NCBI RefSeq assembly: GCF_009812055.1
Contig: NZ_WQNH01000028.1
Span: 1 to 63,839 of the forward strand
DNA length: 63,839 nucleotides
From: Chelativorans xinjiangensis
Lineage (GTDB): Bacteria; Pseudomonadota; Alphaproteobacteria; Rhizobiales; Rhizobiaceae
Direction of reading: 5' to 3'
Part shown: positions 42,656-51,156 of the stretch, one piece after another
How positions within the stretch are numbered: the stretch's first letter is position 1
Layout: the number at the start of each line of letters is the position of its first letter
Made by a program: the position numbers and the translations under genes
The notes under the pieces: generated by a model
What the model was told of the DNA's origin: nothing
Seen by the model: the letters and a program-made list of their open reading frames with translations, nothing else
Database searches by the model: none

Positions 42656-43392
42656 GGAACGCAAGACCCGAGACGGGCGGCTTTTTCCAGCGCCAGCGAA
42701 ACTGGCACCCGCCGGCCTTCGCGCCGGGCTACAAGAGCACCGTCGTGCGCTCGCCGCAGCGCGCGCCCGTCTCCTTCGGCAATACGCTGTCGGAGATCAC
42801 CGGCCCGGTCTTCGGCCGCGCCATGCTGGGCGAGCTCGACAACGACCTGACGCTCAACTACGCCAGGCCCGGCGAGAGCGCCATCGGCCCGCGCATCATC
42901 GTCTACGGCCAGGTACTCGACGAGCGCGCCCGCCCGGTGCCCAATGTTCTGGTCGAGTTCTGGCAGGCCAATGCCGGCGGCCGCTACCGCCACAAGAAGG
43001 ACGGCTATCTCGCCCCTCTCGACCCTAATTTCGGCGGCTGCGGGCGCACGATCACCGACGAGGACGGCAATTACTCCTTCCTCACCATCCAGCCCGGCGC
43101 CTATCCCTGGCCGAACGGCATCAACGACTGGCGCCCCGCCCACATCCACTTCGCAATCTTCGGCCACGGCTTCGTGCAGCGGCTGATCACGCAGATGTAT
43201 TTCGAGGGCGACCCGATGATCTGGCAGTGCCCCATCGTCCGCACGATCCCCGACAAGCGCGCCATCGAGACGCTCATCGCCGCGCTCGACATGGAGGCGA
43301 CGGTGCCCATGGACGCGCGCGCCTACAAGTTCGACATCGTCCTGCGCGGGCGCCGCTCGACCATGTTCGAGAACAAGCTGGAGGGCAATTGA
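42652..43392 (+). CDS. pcaH: Protocatechuate 3,4-dioxygenase beta subunit PcaH
   Basis: A 246-aa iron(III)-binding subunit of the intradiol ring-cleavage enzyme. The typical N-terminal helix leads to [20 protein letters not shown], then [32 protein letters not shown] and the metal-ligand block [20 protein letters not shown] (Tyr and two His). It is followed 2 bp later by pcaG, with which it forms the (alpha-beta)n enzyme yielding 3-carboxy-cis,cis-muconate. Confidence 0.95.
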   Translation: MRNARPETGGFFQRQRNWHPPAFAPGYKSTVVRSPQRAPVSFGNTLSEITGPVFGRAMLGELDNDLTLNYARPGESAIGPRIIVYGQVLDERARPVPNVLVEFWQANAGGRYRHKKDGYLAPLDPNFGGCGRTITDEDGNYSFLTIQPGAYPWPNGINDWRPAHIHFAIFGHGFVQRLITQMYFEGDPMIWQCPIVRTIPDKRAIETLIAALDMEATVPMDARAYKFDIVLRGRRSTMFENKLEGN

Positions 43393-43394
43393 TC

Positions 43395-44009
43395 ATGGCG
43401 CAGTCGCTGACAAGACTGAAGGAGACCCCCTCCCAGACGGCAGGGCCGTACGTCCATATCGGGCTGACGCCGAACATCTGCGAGATTTCCGGCGTCTATC
43501 CGGAAGACCTCGGCACCCGCATGGTCGACGACAAGACCAAGGGCGAGCGCATCACGGTGAAGATGCGCATCTTCGACGGCACCGGCTCCGTCATCAAGGA
43601 TGCGCTGATCGAGATCTGGCAGGCCGATGCCGACGGGCTCTACAATTCGCCCTCGGAGCCGCGCGGGAAAGCCGACCCCAACTTCACCGGCTGGGGGCGG
43701 CAGGCTTCCGATGTGGAGACCGGCGTCTTCACCTTCGAGACCATCAAGCCCGGCCGCGTCCCCTTCCCCGACGGCCGCCCGCAGGCGCCGCACATCTCGC
43801 TGTGGATCGTCGCCCGCGGCATCAATCTGGGCCTGCAGACGCGCATGTGTTTCGCCGACGAGGAGAAGGCGAACGCGGAAGACCCGGTGCTTTCCCGCCT
43901 GGAGCACCAAAGCCGCATCGCCACGCTGGTTGCCCCACGGGATGGCGACACCTACACTTTCGACATCCACCTCCAGGGTGAGAAGGAGACGGTGTTTTTC
44001 GATGTGTAG
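43395..44009 (+). CDS. pcaG: Protocatechuate 3,4-dioxygenase alpha subunit PcaG
   Basis: A 204-aa non-metal-binding subunit homologous to PcaH. It shows ETPSQTAGPYVHIGL, the shared IEIWQADADGLYNSP motif, FTGWGRQASDVETGVFTFET and PQAPHISLWIVARGIN, where the ligand histidines of PcaH are lost, as expected. It closes the pcaCHG overlap chain; a family-C repeat separates it from pcaB. Confidence 0.95.
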   Translation: MAQSLTRLKETPSQTAGPYVHIGLTPNICEISGVYPEDLGTRMVDDKTKGERITVKMRIFDGTGSVIKDALIEIWQADADGLYNSPSEPRGKADPNFTGWGRQASDVETGVFTFETIKPGRVPFPDGRPQAPHISLWIVARGINLGLQTRMCFADEEKANAEDPVLSRLEHQSRIATLVAPRDGDTYTFDIHLQGEKETVFFDV

Positions 44010-44041
44010 CTACGCCGATGGCGCACCGGAAGGAGGAGCGC

Positions 44042-44150
44042 CGTCATCCCGGCTGAGCAAAGCGAAGGCCGGAATCCACTCCGTGACTCGATATCCCGGA
44101 ATGGGTTCCGGACAGCCTCCGCTATCGCTCCGGCTTCCGGAATGACGAAG
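44042..44150. repeat. Family-C inverted repeat
   Basis: CGTCATCCCGG at the left and CCGGAATGACG at the right, with inner CCGGAATCCACTCCGTGACT. It lies between pcaG and pcaB. Confidence 0.65.
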
Positions 44151-44199
44151 TGATTGTGATAAGCTCCACATCGCCGCACTTCTCACCGGAGACAGACCG

Positions 44200-45273
44200 A
44201 TGACCATCTCAGTCTTCGATCACCCGATCCTCTCCGGCCTCCTGGGCGACGAGGAGCTGGCGCAGCTCTTCTCGGCCAGGGCCGAGATCGACGCGCTGCT
44301 GCGCTTCGAAGCGGCGCTTGCCGAGGCTCAAGCCGAGGAAGGCGTCATCCCGGCCGCGTCCGCGCGCGCTATCGCCGGGATGCTGGAGAGCTTCAGCCCG
44401 GACGTCTCCGCCCTGCGAACCGGTGTCGCGAGCGACGGTGTGGTGATGCCCGCCCTCATTGCCCAGGTGCGAGAGAAGCTTGGCGCCAAGCACGCTGCGC
44501 ATTTTCACTTCGGCGCCACCAGCCAGGACGCGATCGATACCGGCCTTGCCATCAGGTTGTCGACGGCGATGGGCCTTGTGGCAGCACGCCTCGACCGTCT
44601 GGTGGAAGCGCTCGACGCGCTGGAAAGGCGCGACGGCGCCACGCCCGTCATGGCGCACACGCGCATGCAGGCGGCCATTCCCGTCCTTGCTGCGCGGAAA
44701 ATCCGCTCCTGGCGCGAGCCCCTGATGCGCCACCGCGCCCGCCTGGAGAGCGTCGCCAAGTCAGCCGCCGTCCTCACCTTCGGCGGCGCGGCCGGCACGC
44801 TCGACAAGCTCGGCGACAAGGGCCCGCCCGTTGCCGCACGCCTTGCCAAGGCACTCGGCCTCAATCTCGTCGCCCGTGCCCGGCATTCGGAGCGCGACGG
44901 CATCGCCGACCTCGCCTCCTTCCTGTCGCTCACCACCGGAAGCCTCGGCAAGATGGGGCAGGACGTGGCGCTGATGGCGCAGAGCGAGATGGGCGAAGTG
45001 AAGCTTGCGCAAGGCGGCGGCTCGTCCGCCATGCCGCACAAGCAGAACCCGGTGAAGGCCGAGACCCTCCTCACCCTCGCCCGCTTCAACGCCACGCTTC
45101 TCCCCGGCATGCACCACGCGCTGGTGCACGAGAACGAACGCTCGGGCGCCGCCTGGACACTGGAATGGATGCTCCTGCCGCAGATGGTGGTGGCGACGGG
45201 GGCGGCACTCAGGCTCGCCACCGAGCTTGCGGGCGGCATCTCCTTCACCGCGCGCAAGACCGACGGTCGGTGA
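44200..45273 (+). CDS. pcaB: 3-carboxy-cis,cis-muconate cycloisomerase PcaB
   Basis: A 357-aa fumarase/aspartase-superfamily enzyme lactonising 3-carboxymuconate to gamma-carboxymuconolactone. It has FHFGATSQDAIDTGLAIRL, MAHTRMQAAIPV and the superfamily signature GGGSSAMPHKQNPVKAE with the catalytic loop Ser. It is shorter than many PcaB proteins (about 400-450 aa) because of a reduced C-terminal region. It is on the same strand as pcaCHG and likely in the same regulon. Confidence 0.93.
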   Translation: MTISVFDHPILSGLLGDEELAQLFSARAEIDALLRFEAALAEAQAEEGVIPAASARAIAGMLESFSPDVSALRTGVASDGVVMPALIAQVREKLGAKHAAHFHFGATSQDAIDTGLAIRLSTAMGLVAARLDRLVEALDALERRDGATPVMAHTRMQAAIPVLAARKIRSWREPLMRHRARLESVAKSAAVLTFGGAAGTLDKLGDKGPPVAARLAKALGLNLVARARHSERDGIADLASFLSLTTGSLGKMGQDVALMAQSEMGEVKLAQGGGSSAMPHKQNPVKAETLLTLARFNATLLPGMHHALVHENERSGAAWTLEWMLLPQMVVATGAALRLATELAGGISFTARKTDGR

Positions 45274-45355
45274 CGGCCGGCTACGATTGCGGTTGCACTT
45301 GAAAAGCGCGCGGTTTGGCTTTCGTCCCTCTCCCCTAGAGGGAAGGGTAACGCAT

Positions 45356-45498
45356 CTTTGTTCGGCTTCGCCTGACCCCCACCCTCAATCCCTCCCCTCA
45401 AGGGGGAGGGAAGCTTTCGTGCCCGGCGCCATGGTTAACGCCAATCGCCCAACGCTGACGTCCCCCTCCCCCTTGTGGGGAGGGATTGAGGGTGGGTC
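45356..45498. repeat. Family-B inverted-repeat element (gene-less)
   Basis: Arms at 45372-45411 and 45461-45498 (CCCTCCCCTCAAGGGGGAGG and its inverse). The left flank TTGTTCGGCTTCGCC recurs inverted at about 61812. The spacer ends with the shared core CGCCAATCGCCCAACGCTGA (45439-45458, reverse orientation). Confidence 0.75.
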
Positions 45499-45530
45499 GG
45501 ACAGGAATAAAACTCGATAGCCTGCCTCCC

Positions 45531-45965
45531 TCAGCCGAGCTTCTTCAGCAAGGCCGCCAGCGCTTCCGCCTCTCCGCCCGCCAGCTTGTCCCCCACCGCC
45601 TCCTGAATGGCCTGCGCATAGGTCTCCCATATGCGCCGGCGCAAGGCGCGGCCTTCGGCGCTGATCCTCAGCACCTGCCCGCGCCGGTCCTCCGGGCAGG
45701 TGCAGCGCTCGACGAGCCCCGCCGCCGCCAGCCGGTCGGCCAGCCGCGAGAGATTGTACTGCTCGAACAAAAGCGCCTTCTCCAGCTCGAAGGGGCGCAG
45801 GCCCTTCTCGCCCGCTTTCTCCAGCTCCCACAGCGCGTCGTACCAGGAAAGCGGCGGCAGCTCCGCCGCCTTCAGCCGCGCCTCGATCCCCGCCATGCTA
45901 AGCCGCCCCGCCCGCGCCAGCGCGATCCATGCAGCGACGGTGGTTTCATCGGGTTTTGCGGTCAT
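45531..45965 (-). CDS. MarR-family regulator
   Basis: A 144-aa winged-helix repressor (LSWYDALWELEKAGEKGLRP, then the recognition part LLFEQYNLSRLADRLAAAGL and wing CTCPEDRRGQVLRI). It is divergent from the GST gene. Two identical 12-bp palindromes between them (45987-45998, 46034-46045) are probable operators. Regulation of the GST by an electrophile or phenolic ligand is inferred. Confidence 0.88.
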   Translation of the reverse strand: MTAKPDETTVAAWIALARAGRLSMAGIEARLKAAELPPLSWYDALWELEKAGEKGLRPFELEKALLFEQYNLSRLADRLAAAGLVERCTCPEDRRGQVLRISAEGRALRRRIWETYAQAIQEAVGDKLAGGEAEALAALLKKLG

Positions 45966-45986
45966 TGTTCACCAACAATTTATTTC

Positions 45987-46046
45987 ATGCAATTGCATCG
46001 AGATTGACATTCGTCGTCTTATCGCCAATATAGATGCAATTGCATC
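45987..46046. promoter_or_regulatory. Paired MarR operator candidates
   Basis: ATGCAATTGCAT occurs twice (45987-45998 and 46034-46045), 47 bp centre to centre, in the divergent MarR/GST promoter region. Identical perfect palindromes at that spacing strongly suggest one site per promoter. Confidence 0.7.
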
Positions 46047-46082
46047 AACTTTCCACTCCGACCCATATCCAAGGAGCATTCA

Positions 46083-46754
46083 ATGCCACAAAACCCCACC
46101 CTCGTCTCCTTCGACCTGTGCCCCTATGTGCAGCGCGCGGCGATCGTGCTCAAGGAAAAGAGCGTCCCCTTCGAGCGCATCGACATCGATCTCGAAAACA
46201 AGCCCGACTGGTTCCTGAAAATCTCCCCGCGCGGCAAGGTGCCGCTCCTGAAGGTGGGCGATGAGGTGCTGTTCGAGAGCGCGGCCATCGTCGAGTACCT
46301 GGACGAGACGTATGCCCCGCGGCTGCACCCGGAAGACGCCATCGCCCGTGCCCGCCATCGCGCCTGGATGGAGTTCGGCTCCGCCGCCCTCTCCGACATC
46401 TGGACCATCGAGACGACGGGCGATCGGGCGGCCTTCGACGCGGCCGTTGCGGCGCTGAAGGAGAAGTTCTCGCGCATCGAGGCCGAACTCGGCGACGGTC
46501 CGTATTTTGCAGGCGAGGCCTTCACCATCGTCGACGCCGTCTTCGCCCCCGCCTTCCGCTATTTCGACGTCATCGACACGATCGCCGACCTCGGCGTCTT
46601 CGACGGCCTTCCGAAGGTGCAGGCGTGGCGCAAGACACTGGCCGCGCGTCCCTCGGTGCGCGAGGTCGTGGCGCCCGACTACAACGACCGCCTGCACCGT
46701 TTTCTCGACAAGAAGGGCGGCGTGCTCGTGCGGCTGGACAGGGCGGCCGCCTGA
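46083..46754 (+). CDS. Glutathione S-transferase
   Basis: A 223-aa protein. The N-terminal thioredoxin fold has SFDLCPYVQRAAIVL (Cys-Pro at the active-site helix, omega/Tau-like), RGKVPLLKVG (cis-Pro) and LFESAAIVEYL (glutathione-binding Glu-Ser). The C-terminal helical domain follows (GPYFAGEAFTIVDAVFAP). AAGGAGCATTCA precedes the ATG. It probably conjugates or reduces electrophiles. Control by the adjacent MarR is likely. Confidence 0.9.
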   Translation: MPQNPTLVSFDLCPYVQRAAIVLKEKSVPFERIDIDLENKPDWFLKISPRGKVPLLKVGDEVLFESAAIVEYLDETYAPRLHPEDAIARARHRAWMEFGSAALSDIWTIETTGDRAAFDAAVAALKEKFSRIEAELGDGPYFAGEAFTIVDAVFAPAFRYFDVIDTIADLGVFDGLPKVQAWRKTLAARPSVREVVAPDYNDRLHRFLDKKGGVLVRLDRAAA

Positions 46755-46763
46755 TAGGAATGC

Positions 46764-46947
46764 AAGGCGCAACGCCCGCGACTCCCCTCCCCCTTGTGGG
46801 GAGGGGTGAGGGGTGGGGGTCAAGGCGTTCGCGTGCCGTCGCCGGCGATTGGCCTATCCCCGCCTATCAGGGATACGCCGGCTCATGTCGCCACGACCCC
46901 CACCCCTCACCCCACAAGGGGGAGGGGAGTCGCGGGCGTTGCGCCTT
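46764..46947. repeat. Family-B inverted-repeat element with extended arms
   Basis: Left arm 46764-46821 and right arm 46895-46947. Beyond the common CCCCTCCCCCTT core the inversion extends through AAGGCGCAACGCCCGCGACT (46764-46783), which is not seen elsewhere in the window. The left arm has a 5-bp AGGGG insertion relative to the right. It occupies most of the 270-bp gap between the convergent GST and preA genes. Confidence 0.75.
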
Positions 46948-47024
46948 TGCCTCATCCTGAGCCTCCCGGGCTTGTCGAACCACAAGGGTGAAGGCACGCA
47001 CCTACGTCTCCGCCGGCACAGGCC

Positions 47025-48335
47025 CTACTCCGCCGCCGCCTTCATCGGGTTGTTCGGGTGTGTGGTCCAGTTGGCGTAGTCGGCCTCCACCACTCTGCCC
47101 GTGCGCCGGTCCATCTCTCCCGCCGCAAGCGGCACCATGTCGATGCAGCCCTCCACCGGGCACACGTTGACGCACAGATTGCAGCCCACGCACTCTTCCT
47201 CGATCACCTCGAAGCGCCGCGCGCCGTCCACCATCGCCGTGATCGCCTGATGCGAGGTGTCCTCGCAGGCGATGTGGCAGCGCCCGCATTTGATGCACAG
47301 GTCCTGGTCGATCTTCGCCTTGGTCACGTAGTTGAGGTTGAGGTACTGCCAGTCCGTCACGTTCGGCACCGCCCGGCCGATCACGTCGTCGAGCGAGGCG
47401 TGCCCCTTGGCGTCCATCCAGTTGTTCAACCCCTCGATCATCTCCCGGACGATTTTGAAGCCGTAGGTCATGGCAGCCGTGCACACCTGCACGTTGCCCG
47501 CGCCCAGCGCCAGGAACTCCGCCGCGTCGCGCCACGTCGTCACGCCGCCGATGCCGGAGATCGGCAGGCCCCGCGTCTCAGCGTCGCGGGCGATCTCGGC
47601 CACCATGTTGAGCGCGATCGGCTTGACCGCCGGCCCGCAATAGCCGCCGTGCGAGCCCTTGCCGTCGATGGTCGGCTCCGGGGCGAAATTGTCGAGATCG
47701 ACCGCCGTGATGGAGTTGATCGTGTTGATGAGCGACACCGCGTCTGTGCCGCCTGCGTGGGCCGCACGCGCGGGCTTGCGCACGTCGGTGATGTTCGGCG
47801 TCAGCTTGGTGATGACGGGCATGCGCGTATATTGCTTGCACCAGCGTACCACCATCTCGACATATTCGGGCACCTGGCCGACGGCCGAGCCCATGCCGCG
47901 CTCGCTCATGCCGTGCGGGCAGCCGAAGTTGAGTTCGATGCCATCGGCCTCCGTCTCCTCTACCAGCGGCAGGATGGCCTTCCAGGCGTCCTCCTCGCAC
48001 GGCACCATCAGCGAGACGACCAGCGCCCGGTCCGGCCAGTTCTTCTTCACCTGCTTGATCTCCCTGAGATTGAGGTAAAGATCGCGGTCGGTAATGAGTT
48101 CGATGTTGTTGAGGCCGAGCAGCCGGCGGTCGGCGCCCCAGATGGCGCCGTAGCGCGGGCCGTTGACGTTGACGACCGGCGGCCCCTCCTCGCCCAGCGT
48201 CTTCCACACCACGCCGCCCCAGCCCTCCCTGAAGGCGCGTTCGACATTGTAGGCCTTGTCGGTGGGCGGCGCGGAGGCCAGCCAGAACGGGTTCGGCGAT
48301 TTGATGCCGACGAAATTCGAGCGGATGTCAGCCAT
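47025..48335 (-). CDS. preA: NAD-dependent dihydropyrimidine dehydrogenase subunit PreA
   Basis: A 436-aa catalytic subunit reducing uracil/thymine to the dihydro form. An FMN TIM barrel covers about residues 1-320, with the catalytic Cys in LNFGCPHGMSERGMGS and the TKLTPNITDV and GGVTTWRDAAEFL flavin segments. A C-terminal ferredoxin domain carries two 4Fe-4S motifs, CIKCGRCHIAC and CVGCNLCVNVCPVEGC. It lies 12 bp after preT, making one operon. It supplies the substrate for the dihydropyrimidinase at 34005. Confidence 0.95.
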   Translation of the reverse strand: MADIRSNFVGIKSPNPFWLASAPPTDKAYNVERAFREGWGGVVWKTLGEEGPPVVNVNGPRYGAIWGADRRLLGLNNIELITDRDLYLNLREIKQVKKNWPDRALVVSLMVPCEEDAWKAILPLVEETEADGIELNFGCPHGMSERGMGSAVGQVPEYVEMVVRWCKQYTRMPVITKLTPNITDVRKPARAAHAGGTDAVSLINTINSITAVDLDNFAPEPTIDGKGSHGGYCGPAVKPIALNMVAEIARDAETRGLPISGIGGVTTWRDAAEFLALGAGNVQVCTAAMTYGFKIVREMIEGLNNWMDAKGHASLDDVIGRAVPNVTDWQYLNLNYVTKAKIDQDLCIKCGRCHIACEDTSHQAITAMVDGARRFEVIEEECVGCNLCVNVCPVEGCIDMVPLAAGEMDRRTGRVVEADYANWTTHPNNPMKAAAE

Positions 48336-48347
48336 GGGGTTTGCTCC

Positions 48348-49700
48348 TCAGCCCATCAATGCGCGATGAATGCTCTCGGCCGCGTCGCGCCCCTGCGCCA
48401 CCGCCGAGACGGTGAGATCGTCGCCGCCGGCGATGCAGTCGCCGCCCGCCCATACCTTGGGCATGGATGTGCGGCCCTCTCCATCGACCCTGATGCGGCC
48501 GGATTCGAGCGCTATTCCCACGCCGCTGCCGTTCAGAACGGCCGGCTCGAAGGTCTGGCCGATGGCCTTGAAGACCTGATCGGCTTTCAAGGTCAGCGTC
48601 TCGCCCGTGCCGGTGAGCCGCCCGCCGGAAAGCTGCGTGTATTCCAGTTCGACCGCCGCCACCTTGCCGCCCTCCGCGAGCACCCGCTTCGGCTGCAGCC
48701 AATGGCGGATGGCGACGCCCTTGGAGGCCGCCAGATCCTGCTCCCATTCGGAGGCGTTCATGTGCTCGCGCCCGCGGCGATAGCAGATCGTCACCTCCTC
48801 CGCGCCCAGGAGCCGCGCCTGCACGGCCGCGTCGATGGCCGTCATTCCGCCGCCGATGACGACGACGCGCCGGCCGATTGGAAGTTGCGCCATATCCCGA
48901 GCCTGTCGAAGATTGGCGATGTAGTCGACGGCGTTCTCCACGCCCTCGGCCTCCTCCCCCTCGGCGCGGAGCGCGTTGACGCCGCCAAGCCCCATGGCGA
49001 GGAAGACGGCATCGAACGCCCCGGCAAGGCCGGAAAGCGAAAGGTCGCGCCCGAACGCCTTGCCATGTTCGACGGCGATGCCGCCGATGGCCGTCACATA
49101 ATCGACCTCGGCTTGCGCGAAATTCTCCGGCGTCTTGTAGGCGGCGATCCCGTATTCGTTGAGCCCGCCGGATTTCGGCCGCGCCTCGTAGACCGTCACA
49201 TCGTGCCCGTGCATGGCGAGCCTGTGCGCTGAGGCAAGCCCCGCCGGCCCGGCGCCGACGACGGCAACCCTTTTGCCGGTGGGCGCCGCCCGCCCATAAA
49301 ACTGCCTCCCCTCGCCCATCGCCGCGTCGGTGGCATAGCGCTGCAACCGGCCGATCTGCACCGGCTTACCCTCCGCCGCCTCGCGCACGCAGGCCTCCTC
49401 GCACAGGGTCTCCGTCGGGCACACGCGTGCGCACATGCCGCCGAGGATGTTCTGGTCGAAGATGGTCTTGGCCGAGCCGAGCGGGTTGCCCGTGGCGATC
49501 TCGCGGATAAACAGCGGGATGTCGATGGACGTCGGGCAGGCGTGCATGCAGGGCGCGTCGTAGCAGAAGTAGCAGCGATCCGCCTCCACCCGCGCCTCGT
49601 GCTCTTCGAGCGGCGGATGCAGGTCCGCGAAGTTCTGCGCGTAGTCCCCCGGCGAAAGGCGGCCTGGGACGATGCCGTCCTCGTATTGGCGTTGAACCAT
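48348..49700 (-). CDS. preT: NAD-dependent dihydropyrimidine dehydrogenase subunit PreT
   Basis: A 450-aa FAD/NAD electron-input subunit resembling the GltD family. N-terminal Fe-S cysteines: CYFCYDAPCMHACPTSIDIP and CARVCPTETLCEEACVRE. FAD site VAVVGAGPAGLASAHRLA; NAD(P)H site VVVIGGGMTAIDAAVQA; C-terminal VWAGGDCIAGG. The start at 49700 follows AGGGGAATGGC. A RutR-box-like sequence lies 66 bp upstream, tying it to the distant pyrimidine block. Confidence 0.95.
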   Translation of the reverse strand: MVQRQYEDGIVPGRLSPGDYAQNFADLHPPLEEHEARVEADRCYFCYDAPCMHACPTSIDIPLFIREIATGNPLGSAKTIFDQNILGGMCARVCPTETLCEEACVREAAEGKPVQIGRLQRYATDAAMGEGRQFYGRAAPTGKRVAVVGAGPAGLASAHRLAMHGHDVTVYEARPKSGGLNEYGIAAYKTPENFAQAEVDYVTAIGGIAVEHGKAFGRDLSLSGLAGAFDAVFLAMGLGGVNALRAEGEEAEGVENAVDYIANLRQARDMAQLPIGRRVVVIGGGMTAIDAAVQARLLGAEEVTICYRRGREHMNASEWEQDLAASKGVAIRHWLQPKRVLAEGGKVAAVELEYTQLSGGRLTGTGETLTLKADQVFKAIGQTFEPAVLNGSGVGIALESGRIRVDGEGRTSMPKVWAGGDCIAGGDDLTVSAVAQGRDAAESIHRALMG

Positions 49701-49765
49701 GCCATTCCCCTTTTTTAATTAGGGCCCCTTTTTGTTCTTGGGGAAAACTAACGCAGTTTCGTTTT

Positions 49766-49781
49766 TTTATCAATCGGTCAA
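49766..49781. promoter_or_regulatory. Second RutR-box-like site, upstream of preT
   Basis: Minus strand TTGACCGATTGATAAA matches TTGACCAnnTGGTCAA at 11 of 14 specified positions, with a perfect left half. It lies in an AT-rich promoter region upstream of preT-preA. Confidence 0.5.
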
Positions 49782-49955
49782 ATTTCTTCCAAGCAGTCGA
49801 TTTTGCTTCAAAAAGTAGACTTATATTATCAAGTTTTCCCGCCTCGTTCAGGCGATTGTCTGTCTGGTTGTCCCTCCTCGATCGTCCTATGATGGCACTG
49901 TTCATCCCATACGGTCTTCACGCGGCTATGCCGCCCGCGACAGAGGAGAAAGACG

Positions 49956-50729
49956 ATGCCGACCTCTCCCAAATCCTTCTTCTGGTATGAGCTGATGACC
50001 TCCGACATGAAGGCGGCCGAAGCCTTCTACACGGCCGTCGTGGGCTGGCGCGCCGAGCCCTGGACCGAGCCCGGCACGCCGCCCTACACCGTCATGAACG
50101 CAGGCGAGCGAGGCGTCAGCGGGATCATGGACCTGCCGGAGGAATATCGCCAGTCGGGCGGCCAGCCGGCGTGGCTTGGCTACATTCATGCCGACAACGC
50201 CGATGCGGCAACAAAGGGCGTTAAGGAGGCCGGCGGCACCGTCCACCGTCCGCCGGCGGACATTCCCGGCGTCGGCCGCTTCTCCGTCGTTGCCGATCCC
50301 CAGGGCGTGACCTTCATGCTGCTGCAACCCGACGGACCGGACCAGCCGCCCGTACCGGCCGGAACGCCCGGCCACATCGGCTGGCACGAGCTCTACACGA
50401 CAGACTGGCAAAAGGCCTTCGACTTCTATTCCGGCCAGTTCGGCTGGACCAAGGGAGAGGCGATGGATATGGGGGAGATGGGGGTCTATCAGCTATTCGC
50501 GGCCGGCGGCGAGCCGGTCGGCGGCATGATGAACAAGCCCGAGCAGATCCCCGTCCCCTTCTGGCAGTTCTATTTCAACGTCCCCGCCATCGACGAGGCC
50601 GCCGAGCGCGTGAAGACGAATGGCGGCAAGCTTCTGATGGGGCCCATGGAGGTGCCTGGCGGAGGCTGGATCGTGCAGTGCCTCGACCCGCAGGGCGCAG
50701 CCTTCGCCTTGTCCGCGCCGAAGCGGTGA
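49956..50729 (+). CDS. VOC-superfamily protein with two glyoxalase-like domains
   Basis: A 257-aa protein of two tandem betaalphabetabetabeta VOC modules. The first opens with FFWYELMTSDMKAAEAFYTA and the second with IGWHELYTTDWQKAFDFYSG; each ends in DPQG (VVADPQGVTFMLLQP; CLDPQGAAFALS). Members bind a metal or small ligand (glyoxalase, hydroxylase or resistance roles); no specific function can be given. AGAGGAGAAAGACG precedes the ATG. Confidence 0.88.
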   Translation: MPTSPKSFFWYELMTSDMKAAEAFYTAVVGWRAEPWTEPGTPPYTVMNAGERGVSGIMDLPEEYRQSGGQPAWLGYIHADNADAATKGVKEAGGTVHRPPADIPGVGRFSVVADPQGVTFMLLQPDGPDQPPVPAGTPGHIGWHELYTTDWQKAFDFYSGQFGWTKGEAMDMGEMGVYQLFAAGGEPVGGMMNKPEQIPVPFWQFYFNVPAIDEAAERVKTNGGKLLMGPMEVPGGGWIVQCLDPQGAAFALSAPKR

Positions 50730-50827
50730 GAGCAGCCGGGCTCTCTCGGAAAAAAGGGGAAAGATAGGGCGCCAAGCGCCCTTCTCAACGGCCCTTAGAG
50801 CGGGAGAGATTAGGCCAGGGCATCCCA

Positions 50828-51118
50828 ACGCGCGTCATCCCGGAAGCCGGAGCCCGCAGGGCGGAGGCTGTCCGGGACCTATTCCGAAACGTCTCCGTCA
50901 CGGAATGGCTCCCGGCCCTCACTTCGTTCGGCCGGGATGACGCGCGTTAGCTTTGACCGTTTTGTCTATTGGAGCGGTTCCGGCATGGGTCCTCGGGTCA
51001 AGCCCGAGGATGACGAAGTGGAAGTGTCTGCCGCAATTCTCCAACGCCGGCGACTGGCGCAAGCAACCCCTCCCGTCGTCGTCCTCGGGCTTGACCCGAG
51101 GATCCATGCCGGAACATC
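50828..51118. repeat. Two adjacent family-C inverted-repeat elements
   Basis: Element 1: AACGCGCGTCATCCCGG (50828-50844) with CCGGGATGACGCGCGTT (50932-50948). Element 2: a CCTCGGGTCAAGCCCGAGGA arm near 50990 with its inverse near 51085, flanked by GGCATGG/CCATGCC. Its spacer holds the shared core CTCCAACGCCGGCGACTGGC (51039-51058). They account for the gene-free 50730-51156 stretch. Confidence 0.75.
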
Positions 51119-51156
51119 GACGCGCCACCAGCGGTCAAACATCCAAGCCGCTGGTA

